Origin: Litorihabitans aurantiacus
GTDB lineage: Bacteria > Actinomycetota > Actinomycetes > Actinomycetales > Beutenbergiaceae
Assembly: GCF_030161595.1 (NCBI RefSeq)
Contig: NZ_BSUM01000001.1
Location: 2,108,001-2,172,000, forward strand
Length of the DNA: 64,000 bases
Direction: 5' to 3'
The notes beneath the pieces were generated by a model. It made no database searches and was not told the DNA's origin. It worked only from the letters and a program-made list of their open reading frames with translations. Position 1 is the stretch's first letter, and every line of letters begins with the position of its first letter. Positions 1-8,658 of this stretch are shown piece after piece. The translations under genes were made by a program, and so were the position numbers.

Positions 1-1
1 C

Positions 2-913
2 GACCCCGAGCGCATGGAGCTGTCCACGCGCGACCGCGTCGCGCTCGCGAACTACACCGAGATCGCGGAGGGGCGCGGGACGGCGAAGGGCGGCGTGCTG
101 CTGGACGTCTCCCACCTCCCGCGCGAGCGGATCCTCGAGCGCCTGCCCCGCCTGTACCGCACGATGATCGACCTGCAGATGCTCGACATCACCCAGGACC
201 CGATCGAGGTCGCACCCACGGCCCACTACTCGATGGGCGGTGTGTGGGTGCGTCCGGAGGACCACGGCACGGGCGTCGACGGGCTCTACGCCATCGGCGA
301 GGCCTCCTCCGGGCTCCACGGCGCCAACCGCCTCGGCGGCAACTCGCTCATCGAGCTGCTCGTCTACGGCCGGACCACCGGTGCCGCGGCGGCCGACTAC
401 GTGCAGGCGCGCGACGCCGTCGTGCGCAGCCGGGACGCGACCGCGCAGGCGCGTGCGGAGGTGCAGGGCCTGCTGACCGACCGCGGCCACGAGACGCCGC
501 GCCGCCTGCAGCGCGCGGTGCGCGACCTGATGACGCAGCACGCCGGCGTCGTGCGAACCGAGGACGGGCTGCGCCAGGGCCTGGCGGAGCTGGCCGAGCT
601 CGAGCACCGCGAGCTCGACGTCACCGCCCACCCGGACATCTCGGGCTTCGACGACCTCGCCCACGCGTTCGACCTCAAGGGCTCGCTCCTGGCCGCGCGC
701 GCGACGCTCGAGAGCGCGATCGAGCGCCGCGAGACGCGCGGGTGCCACAACCGCGCCGACTTCCCCGACGTCGACGAGGACCTGCGCGGGAGCTTTCTGT
801 GGACGCCCGACGCACCTCTCGCGTTCGAGCCGGTGGCACCGGCCCCGGCGAGCTTCCGCGACCTGGCCGCGGCCGGGGCGAGCGACGACGTCGCGGGCAA
901 GCTCGTGGAGTGA
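2..913 (+). CDS. Succinate dehydrogenase/fumarate reductase flavoprotein subunit, C-terminal part (5' end outside window)
   Basis: The reading frame is open from the first bases of the window, so this is the last 303 residues of a longer protein. The motif APTAHYSMGGV near residue 75 carries the His-Tyr substrate-site signature of the family. It is followed by a GLYAIGEASSGLHGANRLGG-type C-terminal FAD-binding segment. The remaining roughly 150 residues form the helical C-terminal domain of succinate dehydrogenase/fumarate reductase flavoproteins, with a late RGCHNRADFP segment equivalent to the family's RGAHxRxDYP. The family oxidises succinate or reduces fumarate with covalently bound FAD. 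The iron-sulfur subunit that normally accompanies it does not follow here. L-aspartate oxidase is a related alternative but is less likely given the C-terminal length. An ATG at 14 is internal and is not the start. Confidence 0.85.
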   Translation, partial: DPERMELSTRDRVALANYTEIAEGRGTAKGGVLLDVSHLPRERILERLPRLYRTMIDLQMLDITQDPIEVAPTAHYSMGGVWVRPEDHGTGVDGLYAIGEASSGLHGANRLGGNSLIELLVYGRTTGAAAADYVQARDAVVRSRDATAQARAEVQGLLTDRGHETPRRLQRAVRDLMTQHAGVVRTEDGLRQGLAELAELEHRELDVTAHPDISGFDDLAHAFDLKGSLLAARATLESAIERRETRGCHNRADFPDVDEDLRGSFLWTPDAPLAFEPVAPAPASFRDLAAAGASDDVAGKLVE

Positions 914-1007
914 GCGCGCCACCGGACCCGCGCGGTCGGGGCGGTGCCGATGCCGGGGCGGTGTCGGTGTGGGTGCCGGTGTGGGTGTCGGTCCCTACGC
1001 TGTTCCC

Positions 1008-1765
1008 ATGTGCGGACGCTACGCAGCCTTCCGCGAGGCGCAGGACCTCGCGCGCGAGCTCGACGTCGCAGTCGTGCAGGAGGCGGCCGCGACGCGCGAG
1101 GCCTCGTGGAACGTCGCGCCGACCGACGGCGTGCGGGTCGTGCTCGACCGGGCGCCGCGCGAGGAGTCCGACGGCGACGTCACCCGCGAGATGCACCTCG
1201 CCCGCTGGGGGCTCGTCCCGCCGTGGGCCACGGACCTGCGCGGTCGCGGTGCGCCGATGTTCAACGCTCGGATCGAGACGGTGGCGGACAAGCGCGCCTT
1301 CGCCCGGTCGCTGCGGGCACGCCGGTGCGTCGTGCCCGCCGACGGCTACTACGAGTGGCGCACGGACGAGGGCCCCAGCGGCAAGCCGCGCAAGACCCCT
1401 TCTTCATCCACCGTCCGCCCGGCAAGGGCGGTGAGGCCGGCGGCGCGAGCCCGTCGCTGGCGTTCGCCGGTCTCTACTCCTGGTGGCGCGACCCCGAGCG
1501 GCCCGAGGACGACCCCGCGCGGTGGGTCCTGTCGACGACGATCCTGACCCGGGCGGCACGCGACGGCCTCGAGGCGATCCACGACAGGGAACCCGTCGTC
1601 CTGCCGCCCGGGGCGCTCGACGCCTGGCTCGACCCCTCCCTGACGGAAGCGGAGGACGCCCTCGACGTGCTCGCCGCCGCCCCGCCGGAGCTGGTCTGGC
1701 ACGAGATCGGCACGCGGGTCGGTTCCGTCCGCAACGACGACCCCGAGCTGCTGCGACCCGTCTGA
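1008..1765 (+). CDS. SOS response-associated peptidase (SRAP/YedK/HMCES-like), broken by one apparent -1 frameshift
   Basis: SRAP proteins cap abasic sites in single-stranded DNA by forming a thiazolidine bond through the N-terminal cysteine. The ATG at 1008 gives MCGRY, which leaves Cys2 exposed after Met removal as the family requires. PADGYYEW, with the conserved Glu near residue 116, follows in the same frame. From about 1397 the homology continues in the next frame: FFIHRP, FAGLYSWW, then HEIGTRVGSVRND with the catalytic His. The break falls in a run of four C at 1396-1399. A fifth C restores one 252-residue ORF of normal family length with its stop at 1765. I read this as a sequencing deletion, although a true null allele cannot be excluded. 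It stands alone, with no obvious operon. Confidence 0.85.
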
Positions 1766-1871
1766 GCCGCCGTACCGGTCGGGTGGCGTGCACCCGCCGT
1801 CGGAGGCGGCGGTGCGGCGGTACGACCGGGGGCGGACGCGCCGGCCGGGCGCCCGGACCTAGGCTCGTGCG

Positions 1872-3149
1872 GTGACCAACCCGTACGGCCCCGCGACCGG
1901 GGCGCCCGCCCCCGGACGCGGACCCGAAGCGGTCCTGGCGCCCACCATCCCCGAGAGCGTCGAGAGCTGGCTCGAGCGGCGCGGGCTCCTGGTCGACATC
2001 GTCCTCGCCTCGCTCGGACTGGTGCTGCTCGGAGGAACGAGCATCGCCGTGGTCGCCACCGGCTACGGGACGCTCGCGATGATCACCGGCACGCTCGCCG
2101 CGATCGGGATGCCGGCCGCGCTGGCGGTGCGGCGTCCGTTCCCGGTGGCCAGCGCCGTCGCCGTCAACGCCCTGGCGCTGCTGCACTTCGCCGGCGGCGG
2201 GAGCCTGCTGCCCGTGGACGTGCTGATCTACCTCTCGGTGTACTCCACGACCGTGCACGGGCCGCGGTGGGCCCGGCTGACGAGCCTCGGATCAGCGCTG
2301 CTGGGGAGCCTGCTGGTCGCCTCGACCCTCGCCGTCGGCACGGGCGGCGGGCGGTTCGACACGCTCGTCCAGGTCGGGTTCGTGTTCGTCGGGGTGGCGG
2401 CACCCGCCGTCGTGAGCTGGGCGCTCGGGCTCCTGCGGCTGTCCACCCGGCAGCGGCGGCAGTCCCTCCTCGAGCGCGCGGCGCGCGCCGAGCGCGAGCG
2501 CGACCAGCAGGCGACGATCGCCGTCGCGGCCGAGCGGGCCCGCATCGCGCGGGAGATGCACGACGTCGTGGCGCACTCCCTGTCCATCGTCGTCGCGCAG
2601 GCCGACGGCGGCCGCTACGTCGCCGCGCAGGACCCGCAGGCCGCGGCACGCGTGCTGGAGACGATCGGGTCGACGGGGCGCGGGGCGCTGCGCGACATGC
2701 GCCGCATCCTCGGCGTGCTGCGCGACGACGACGCCTCACCCACCGCGCCGCAGCCCGGTGCGGAGGACATCGACGCCCTCGTCGCGAGCGTGCGCGACTC
2801 GGGGCTCGAGGTCGAGCTCGTGCGCACGGGCGCCGTCGCCCCGCTGCCCGCGGGGATGGGGCTCGCGGTCTACCGGATCTGCCAGGAGGCGCTGACCAAC
2901 GTCATGAAGCACGCGGGTCCCCTGCCCCGGCTGCACGTCCGCGTCGACCTCGCCTTCCACCCCGGGTGGCTCGTCGTGCAGGTGGACGACGACGGACGGG
3001 GCGCGTCCGGCGGCGACGGCGCCGGCCACGGCCTGGTCGGCATGCGCGAGCGCGTCGCCCTGTTCGGCGGAACGCTGACCGCCGGTCCGCGACCCGGCGG
3101 CGGCTACCGTGTGAACGCCGCGTTCCCGCTGGCGTCCGGGCCGGGCTGA
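1872..3149 (+). CDS. Sensor histidine kinase, NarL/LiaS type (HisKA_3 + HATPase)
   Basis: This 425-residue membrane kinase begins at a GTG. Several hydrophobic segments lie between about residues 38 and 190. A coiled, Arg/Glu-rich linker follows, then the HisKA_3 dimerisation motif EMHDVVAHSLSIVV with the phospho-acceptor His at residue 230. The HATPase domain shows an N-box (CQEALTNVMKHAG, about 337), a G1 box (DDDGRGAS) and GHGLVGMRERV. The family autophosphorylates on His and passes phosphate to a partner LuxR-type response regulator. The next gene, 80 bp downstream on the same strand, is exactly that, so the two form a two-component system. No extracellular sensory domain is visible, so the signal may be read within the membrane, as in LiaS-like kinases. 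The stimulus cannot be inferred. Confidence 0.92.
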   Translation: MTNPYGPATGAPAPGRGPEAVLAPTIPESVESWLERRGLLVDIVLASLGLVLLGGTSIAVVATGYGTLAMITGTLAAIGMPAALAVRRPFPVASAVAVNALALLHFAGGGSLLPVDVLIYLSVYSTTVHGPRWARLTSLGSALLGSLLVASTLAVGTGGGRFDTLVQVGFVFVGVAAPAVVSWALGLLRLSTRQRRQSLLERAARAERERDQQATIAVAAERARIAREMHDVVAHSLSIVVAQADGGRYVAAQDPQAAARVLETIGSTGRGALRDMRRILGVLRDDDASPTAPQPGAEDIDALVASVRDSGLEVELVRTGAVAPLPAGMGLAVYRICQEALTNVMKHAGPLPRLHVRVDLAFHPGWLVVQVDDDGRGASGGDGAGHGLVGMRERVALFGGTLTAGPRPGGGYRVNAAFPLASGPG

Positions 3150-3229
3150 CACGGCCCCACCGCTCGTCGCAGTCCCGACGGCGTCACCCGACGTCCGACC
3201 GCCGATCACCCCGAACGGAGCCACCCCTC

Positions 3230-3958
3230 GTGCAGCCCCCCGCCGCGCCGCCACCCGCCGTCGAGACGGTGTCCGAGTCCGCCCCGATCCGGGTCGCGCT
3301 CGTCGACGACCAGCAGCTGGTCCGCGCCGGCTTCGCCATGGTGATCGGGTCGCAGCCCGACATGGAGGTCGTGCTCGAGGCGGGCGACGGCTCGCAGGCG
3401 GTGCGGCTGCTGCCGTCCTACGACGTCGACGTCGTGCTGATGGACGTGCGGATGCCCGGGCTGGACGGGATCGCCGCGACGCAGCAGGTGCTGGACGCGC
3501 CGCGACCCGCCGGCCGCGCCGCGCCGCGCATCGTGATCCTCACGACGTTCGACCTCGACGAGTACGTCTTCGCGGCGATCAAGGCCGGCGCGAGCGGGTT
3601 CCTGCTGAAGGACACGCTCCCGGACGAGATGCTCTCGGCCATCCGGACGGTCCACGCCGGGGACGCCGTGATCGCGCCGTCCTCGACGCGTCGGCTCATC
3701 GAGCACGTCGCCACCACCGTGCCCGCGGCCGAGCGCACGCCCAGCAGCGTGCTGGACCAGCTCACCGAGCGCGAGCGCGAGGTCCTCGAGCTCATCGCCC
3801 GGGGGCGGACGAACGCGGAGATCGCCGGGGACCTGTTCGTGGCCGAGGCGACGGTCAAGACGCACGTCGGACGGATCCTGGCGAAGCTGAACGCGCGCGA
3901 CCGGGTGCAGATCGTCGTCACCGCGTACGAGACCGGGGTCGTCACGCCGGGGCAGTAG
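3230..3958 (+). CDS. Response regulator, NarL/LuxR family
   Basis: This 242-residue regulator is the partner of the kinase ending at 3149. The receiver domain starts VALVDDQQLVRAGF, with the acidic pair, and has the phosphorylated Asp in VLMDVRMPGLDG at residue 72. Threonine (LTTFD) and lysine (LLKDTLPDE) switch residues follow. The LuxR helix-turn-helix, from LTEREREVLELIARGRTN to VKTHVGRILAKL, occupies about residues 175-235. I chose the GTG at 3230 because an ACGGAG Shine-Dalgarno lies at suitable spacing upstream. A second GTG at 3269 would shorten the protein by 13 residues without touching the domains. It probably binds DNA as a dimer when phosphorylated. Confidence 0.92.
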   Translation: MQPPAAPPPAVETVSESAPIRVALVDDQQLVRAGFAMVIGSQPDMEVVLEAGDGSQAVRLLPSYDVDVVLMDVRMPGLDGIAATQQVLDAPRPAGRAAPRIVILTTFDLDEYVFAAIKAGASGFLLKDTLPDEMLSAIRTVHAGDAVIAPSSTRRLIEHVATTVPAAERTPSSVLDQLTEREREVLELIARGRTNAEIAGDLFVAEATVKTHVGRILAKLNARDRVQIVVTAYETGVVTPGQ

Positions 3959-4009
3959 CGCCCGGACGGCGGTGCGGGCTGTCCCCAGCTCGCCTGCGAG
4001 TCCCTTCCA

Positions 4010-4021
4010 TCCACAGGCGGG
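4010..4021 (+). promoter_or_regulatory. TCCACAGGCGGG upstream motif, copy 1
   Basis: This 12-base word lies 46 bp upstream of the FtsK/EssC-like gene and is repeated exactly 52 bp upstream of the ThiF-like gene at 47032-47043. It could be an upstream promoter or regulator site. With only two copies seen, the role is inferred. Confidence 0.3.
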
Positions 4022-4066
4022 GCTGGGCCCCACACTGTCGGCACGACCCCGCGGCACGCTGGCCGC

Positions 4067-7000
4067 GTGACGAGTCCGAGCCCGACGTCCCCCACGACCG
4101 CCGACGTGCTCGAGACGTGGCGCGCCTGCTGGCGCGCGCCCAGCCACCTCGCCGTGACGCACGGTCCCGACGCGGGCTGGGTGGTCCCGCTGACGGATGC
4201 GGGCGCCGTCACCGTCGGGCGGCGCGGGTGCGACCTGGAGGTGGCCGACTCCGGCCTGGACCGGCACCACCTCTCGGTCCGACGCACCGCGAGCGGGGCG
4301 GTCGAGGTCCGCGACGAGCGGTCGGAGGGCGGGACGCTCCTGGTACGGGCGGCGCGGGGGCCCCGTGCCGCGGGGAGACGCCGCCGGCGTCTCGACCGAC
4401 GCCTGCGACGCGGCGCCGCGACCCCCACCTCGCTGCTGGGGGCGGTGGCGGCGGCCGAGGGGCACGGCCGTGCGGTGTCGGCTCGGTGGCGGGCCCTGCG
4501 GGTCGGCGACGTCGTGCTCGCCGGCTCCTCGCGGCTGGAGCTGCGGGCGGGGCCGGCCTGGAGCGGACCGCCCGCCGGCGCACGGGAGGACGGGGACGGC
4601 GGCGGGCCAGCGGGTGACCGTCCGTCGCGCCGCGGTCTCGTGTCGGCGCTGACCGCGATCCCGGCCGTCGTGATGCTGGTCGCGCTCGCCGCCGGGGGCG
4701 TGTCCCCGGCGCTGCGGTGGGTCGTGCTCGGCGCCGTCGCGCTGTCCGTGGGGGTGTCGCTCGTCGTCGGGCTCGTGCGCCGGCGCCCGAGCACGCCGAC
4801 GACCCGGCCGGGCGGCACCGACGAGGCCCTCGGTCCCCGCGACCCGGCGGCCCTGGCCGTGTGCGCCGCCGGGCTCGGGCGTCTCGACCGGCGCTGGAGC
4901 GGGTCCGGGGTCGCGGCGACGGCGGCGGCGGTCGCGGCAGCCGCCGGGCCCGAGCCCGGAACGGCCGCGATCGACGGCGGCACGGTGCTCGCGTCGCTCG
5001 CCTGGCGGCAGGACCCTGCCGGCACGGACGGGGACCGCGCGGGTCGGGCGGCGGGTGGCGGTTCCGTGGGACGCCCGGTGGTCCCGGGCTCCGGCGTCGC
5101 CCTCACCGGGCCGGGAGCGGACGCGGCCGCGGCGTGGTGGCGCACCCAGCTGGAGGTCGGCGCGCACGACGGCGCGGTCCTGACCGCCCCCGACCCCGCG
5201 CGTCTGCCGCGCGGGCCCTGGATCCTGCACGACGCCGCGGGCCGGTCCGGGGTGGCACGCGCGTGGTGCCGCACGGTGGCGGCGGCGCTGACGCCGTCGA
5301 CCCCCGCCGTGGAGGCAGCCGCGCTGCTCGGGCACCCGACGGCGCGAACGCTCGCCTCCCGGTGGGCCTCCGGTCCGGCGTGGGCCGAGTCGTTGACCGC
5401 GCCCCTCGGGGTGGACGAGCACGGCCGGGTACGCGAGGTCGACCTCGTGGGCGAGGGGCCGCACGCGCTGGTGGCCGGGACCACGGGATCGGGCAAGTCG
5501 GAGCTGCTGCAGGCGTGGGTCCTCGCGCTCGCGATGCGGCACCCGCCCTCCCGGCTGCACCTGCTCCTGGTCGACTACAAGGGTGGCGCGACGTTCGCCG
5601 CCGCGGCACGGCTCCCGCACACGGTCGGGCTCCTGACCGATCTCGACGGCGCCGCGAGCGATCGCGCGCTGGCCGCGCTCCGGGCCGAGCTGCGCCGTCG
5701 CGAGCACCTCGTGACGGCGGAGGGGGTGCGCGGCGTGGGCGAGCTCCGCGACCCGCCCGCGCGCCTGCTGGTCGTCGTCGACGAGCTGCGGGCCCTGGTC
5801 GAGGACTCCCCGACCGGCTCGCCGACCTCGTCCGCCTCGCCACCCAGGGCCGCTCGCTCGGCGTCCACCTCGTGCTCGCGACGCAGCGACCGAGCGGGGT
5901 GGTCGACGCCCAGCTGCGCGCCAACGTCAACCTGCGCGTGTGCCTGCGCGTCCTGGAGCCGGGTGACTCCACCGACGTCCTCGGCTCGCCCGAGGCCGCC
6001 TCGCTGCCGACCGCCCCCGGCGGCGCGTACGTCGCCGACGGCGCGGGCACCTCGCGCGTGCAGGTCGCCTGGCTGCCCGGGACGGCGGCCGAGGACCTCG
6101 TGGGCACCGCCGTCGCGGCGACGGACCGGCTCCGGCGCGCCCGGCGAGGGGACCTCCTGCGCGTGCACCGGCCCTGGTTGCCCGCGCTGCCGACGACGGT
6201 GGTGCGCGAGCCGGGTGGTGACGGAGGTGACGGTGCTGACGGGGGTGACGCTGCTGACGGCGGTGCTCGCCCCGGGACCGCTCCCGCGTCGTGCCCCTCC
6301 GGCGACCCGGCGACCGCGCTGCTGCTGCTGGACGAGCCGGAGCACCAGCGCCAGTCGTGGTGGACGTGGCGGGACGGAGTCCTCCTCGTCAGCGGCGAGC
6401 CGAGGTCCGGGCGGACCACCGCGCTGCTCTCGGCCGCGGAGGCCGCGCTGCTGACGTCGCCCGGGGCGTGCCACGTCGTCTCGCGCGAGGGGTGGTCCGC
6501 CGCGCCGGGTGGGTCCGGCGCGCGGGGCGCGCACGGCGTCGCCGTCCCGATGAGCGATCCGCGACGGATCCACCGTCTCCTCAGCCTGCTCACCCGTGGC
6601 GCGGACCCCGCCGCGACTCTCGTCCTCGACGACCTCGAGCAGGTCCTGGACGCGCTCGACGGCGCGTGGGGCCCCGGATCCGGGCAGGAGCTCCTGACGG
6701 CGCTCCTGCGCTCCGGCGGCGCGGCCCGCACCGTCATCGGAACGACGTCGCCGCACCGGTGGGCGACGTTCGCCGAGCACCACCTGGCACTGCGGGTCCG
6801 CGACCCCGGCGCGGCGGGTCTCGCCGGCGTGCCGCGCAGCCTGGTGCGCCCCGGTGCCGAACCCGGTCGCGGGGTGCTCCTGGGGGACCCCAGCCCCTCG
6901 AGGCCCAGGTCGTCCGCGCGAGCGACGGCGGCGCGGCGCTCCCCGGGCGCGAGCTCCCCGGGCGCGCGCGGCCCGGGCTGCGGCTGGCGCCGCTGCCGTC

Positions 7001-7676
7001 GACGGTGTCGCTGCATCGGGCGCTCGAGCGTGCGCGGAGCGAGGCTCCCGGAACCGCGGGACGGGGTGTCGGCGCCCGTCGCGGCGACCCGGGTGTCGCG
7101 TCGACGACACCCAGGCCGCGGTCGTCGTCGTCCTCACCGTCGTCGAGGGACGTCGACCCGCCACCGGTGTTCCGCCCCGTGCTGGGCGTCGGGGGCGACG
7201 ACGCCGCACCGGTCGCCGTCGACCTCGAGCCCGGCCGACCGTGGCTGGTCTGCGGGCCGCCGGAGTCCGGGCGCTCGACCGTGCTCGCCGCCGTCGCGGC
7301 CCAGGCCACGGGTCCGGTGCTCCGGGTGGGCGCCGACGAGGCTCCGCCGTCGAGCGCGTCGCTGGCCGGACTCGCCGCGGGCACGCTCGTGCTCGTGGAC
7401 GACGCCGAGCAGCTGGACGCCGCCACCGCCGAGGCGCTCGTGGCTGTCCTCGCGCAGCACCGCGGGGTCGTGGCGACGTCGACCGCCGCCGTCCAGACCG
7501 CCTACCGCGGGGTCCTGGCCACCGTCGCCCAGGCTCGTACGGTCGTCGCCCTCGGTGGCGCGCTGCCGCCCCACTGCGCGCACGCACGACCGGCGTGCGA
7601 CCCCGCCGGCGGCGCGGGGCGGGCCGTCGTCGTCATCGGGACGGCGGCGTCGGCCCTCCAGGTGGCTCATCCGTGA
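4067..7676 (+). CDS. FHA-domain FtsK/SpoIIIE (EssC-like) ATPase, broken by two apparent -1 frameshifts
   Basis: About 1,203 residues if two missing bases are restored. An FHA-like fold is suggested by VTVGRRGCDLEVADSGLDRHH near residues 45-65. Two membrane segments lie around 195-240. The first FtsK/SpoIIIE domain has a complete Walker A (GTTGSGKS, residues 471-478) and LLLVDYKGGATF. The homology moves to the next frame near 5808-5811, a run of four C (VVVDELRAL... then LATQGRSLGVHLVLATQRP). It moves again near 6882-6897 (GVLLGDPSP then LEAQVV). The two later nucleotide-binding modules have degenerate P-loops: SGEPRSGRTT, and CGPPESGRST with Arg for Lys. This layout of one active and two degenerate modules resembles EssC/EccC motors of type VII secretion. 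No WXG100 substrate or other T7SS gene is nearby, so it may be an orphan. The GTG start at 4067 is the best available. The 3' end overlaps the next, convergent gene by 44 bp. Confidence 0.8.
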
Positions 7677-8061
7677 CGGCGGCCCGGGTCGCGCCCGAAC
7701 CGGCCGTCGCCGTCCCCAGCACGCCGATCGCGACGATCGCGAGGGCCGCGGGCGCGTTGACCGGGATCTGCGAGGCCCCGACGAGCACGACCAGGACGGA
7801 CCACGCCACGGCCGGCCCCCGGGACCAGCGTCGGCAGCGCCACAGCCCGACGGCGACGGCGAGGGCGGCCGCCGCGAGGAGGACCGTGAACGCCGCGGTC
7901 GCCAGTCCGGCGGCGACGTCCCCGGCGCCGGCCGAGTCACGGACGACGACGGCGGTGAGGACGACCAGCGCGAGGCCCTGCAGGGCCAGGAGAGCGGCCG
8001 CCACCACGACGGTCCAGGGGCGGCGCGGGCGTCCGGCAGCAACCCGGGGAGCGTCGTTCAT
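7633..8061 (-). CDS. Small four-helix integral membrane protein, function unknown
   Basis: 142 residues starting at an ATG whose complement is at 8059-8061. After a basic N-terminus there are about four hydrophobic helices: VVVAAALLALQGLALVVLTA, a second at about 55-75, a third at about 83-100 and a fourth near 105-120. The loops are short, and a polar Gly/Pro-rich tail ends the protein. No catalytic or binding motif can be seen and I do not recognise the family. The gene converges on the FtsK/EssC-like gene and the last 44 bp of the two overlap. That overlap, together with good third-codon-position GC, supports a real but compact gene. A role as an accessory membrane protein is only a guess. 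Confidence 0.6.
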   Translation of the reverse strand: MNDAPRVAAGRPRRPWTVVVAAALLALQGLALVVLTAVVVRDSAGAGDVAAGLATAAFTVLLAAAALAVAVGLWRCRRWSRGPAVAWSVLVVLVGASQIPVNAPAALAIVAIGVLGTATAGSGATRAAVTDEPPGGPTPPSR

Positions 8062-8325
8062 CCCCTCACTCTAGGTCGGGACGACGGTGCCGGAACGGCC
8101 CGCACGGCGCTGCCACCAGCCTCCGACCAACCCGTCCTCGACACGTTGTGAACGTTGACAATGGTTGTGACGCACACCTCAGGGACGCCGGCGATTAACT
8201 TGCCGGTAACCCTTGTGCGCCGGGAACCGCCGTGTGACAGTGGATGGCAGAACAAGCCAGACCAGGTGCCCGTTCCCCCTCATGACATTCGACCGGGCAT
8301 CGTCGTGCCCGGAGGAGAAAACAGG
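8062..8325 (+). promoter_or_regulatory. Upstream region of whiB1 (264 bp)
   Basis: This intergenic stretch separates the divergent membrane-protein gene (start 8061) from whiB1 (start 8326). It is noticeably less GC-rich than its surroundings around 8150-8225. A TTGACA hexamer lies at 8155-8160, but I see no convincing -10 box at 16-19 bp from it. The whiB1 Shine-Dalgarno GGAGGAG lies at 8311-8317, 8 bp before the ATG. The long leader suggests regulated transcription. Confidence 0.45.
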
Positions 8326-8574
8326 ATGGATTGGCGTCACGAGGCTGCCTGCCTCACGGAGGACCCGGAGCTCTTCTTCCCGATCGGGAACACCGGCCCC
8401 GCTCTCGCCCAGATCGACGACGCGAAGGCCGTGTGCCAGCGCTGCGACGTCGTGGACGCGTGCCTCAAGTGGGCCCTCGAGTCCGGCCAGGACTCGGGCG
8501 TGTGGGGCGGCCTCTCGGAGGACGAGCGCCGCGCGCTCAAGCGCCGCACCGCACGCGCCCGCCGCGCCGGCTGA
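8326..8574 (+). CDS. whiB1: WhiB1-like Fe-S transcriptional regulator
   Basis: This 82-residue WhiB-family protein starts MDWRHEAAC and ends with a basic tail. The four cluster-binding cysteines are Cys9, Cys37, Cys40 and Cys46. The turn motif GVWGG follows at about 62-66, then SEDERRALKRR. The length, the DPELFFPIGNTGPALAQI segment and the C-terminus match the WhiB1 subclass rather than WhiB2-7. WhiB proteins hold a [4Fe-4S] cluster, contact the primary sigma factor and respond to NO or redox state; WhiB1 is essential in mycobacteria. A strong Shine-Dalgarno (GGAGGAG, 8311-8317) fixes the start. It converges on a pdtaS-like kinase across a long terminator, an arrangement I recall from mycobacteria as well. 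Confidence 0.95.
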   Translation: MDWRHEAACLTEDPELFFPIGNTGPALAQIDDAKAVCQRCDVVDACLKWALESGQDSGVWGGLSEDERRALKRRTARARRAG

Positions 8575-8593
8575 GCGCTCCCCCGCACCGCTT

Positions 8594-8631
8594 CGACGAA
8601 GCCCCCGCCCCTGACGGCGGGGGCTTCGTCG
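8594..8631. terminator. Bidirectional intrinsic terminator between whiB1 and pdtaS
   Basis: A perfect 16-bp inverted repeat (8594-8609 and 8616-8631) encloses a 6-base loop. It sits 20 bp past the whiB1 stop and 28 bp past the stop of the convergent kinase gene, so it can serve both. T-runs are absent, as is usual at this GC content. Confidence 0.85.
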
Positions 8632-8658
8632 TCGGTGGTCGCGGGTGGGGCCGCCCGC

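Noticed and set aside
3206-5707. 833-residue minus-strand reading frame opposite the response regulator and FtsK-like genes
   Set aside because: It is a long antisense frame produced by high GC; it is rich in Arg, Gly and Pro, has no domain, and faces strong homology on the plus strand.
8155-8160. TTGACA as a whiB1 -35 box
   Set aside because: No acceptable -10 hexamer was found at 16-19 bp, so it was not called as a promoter.
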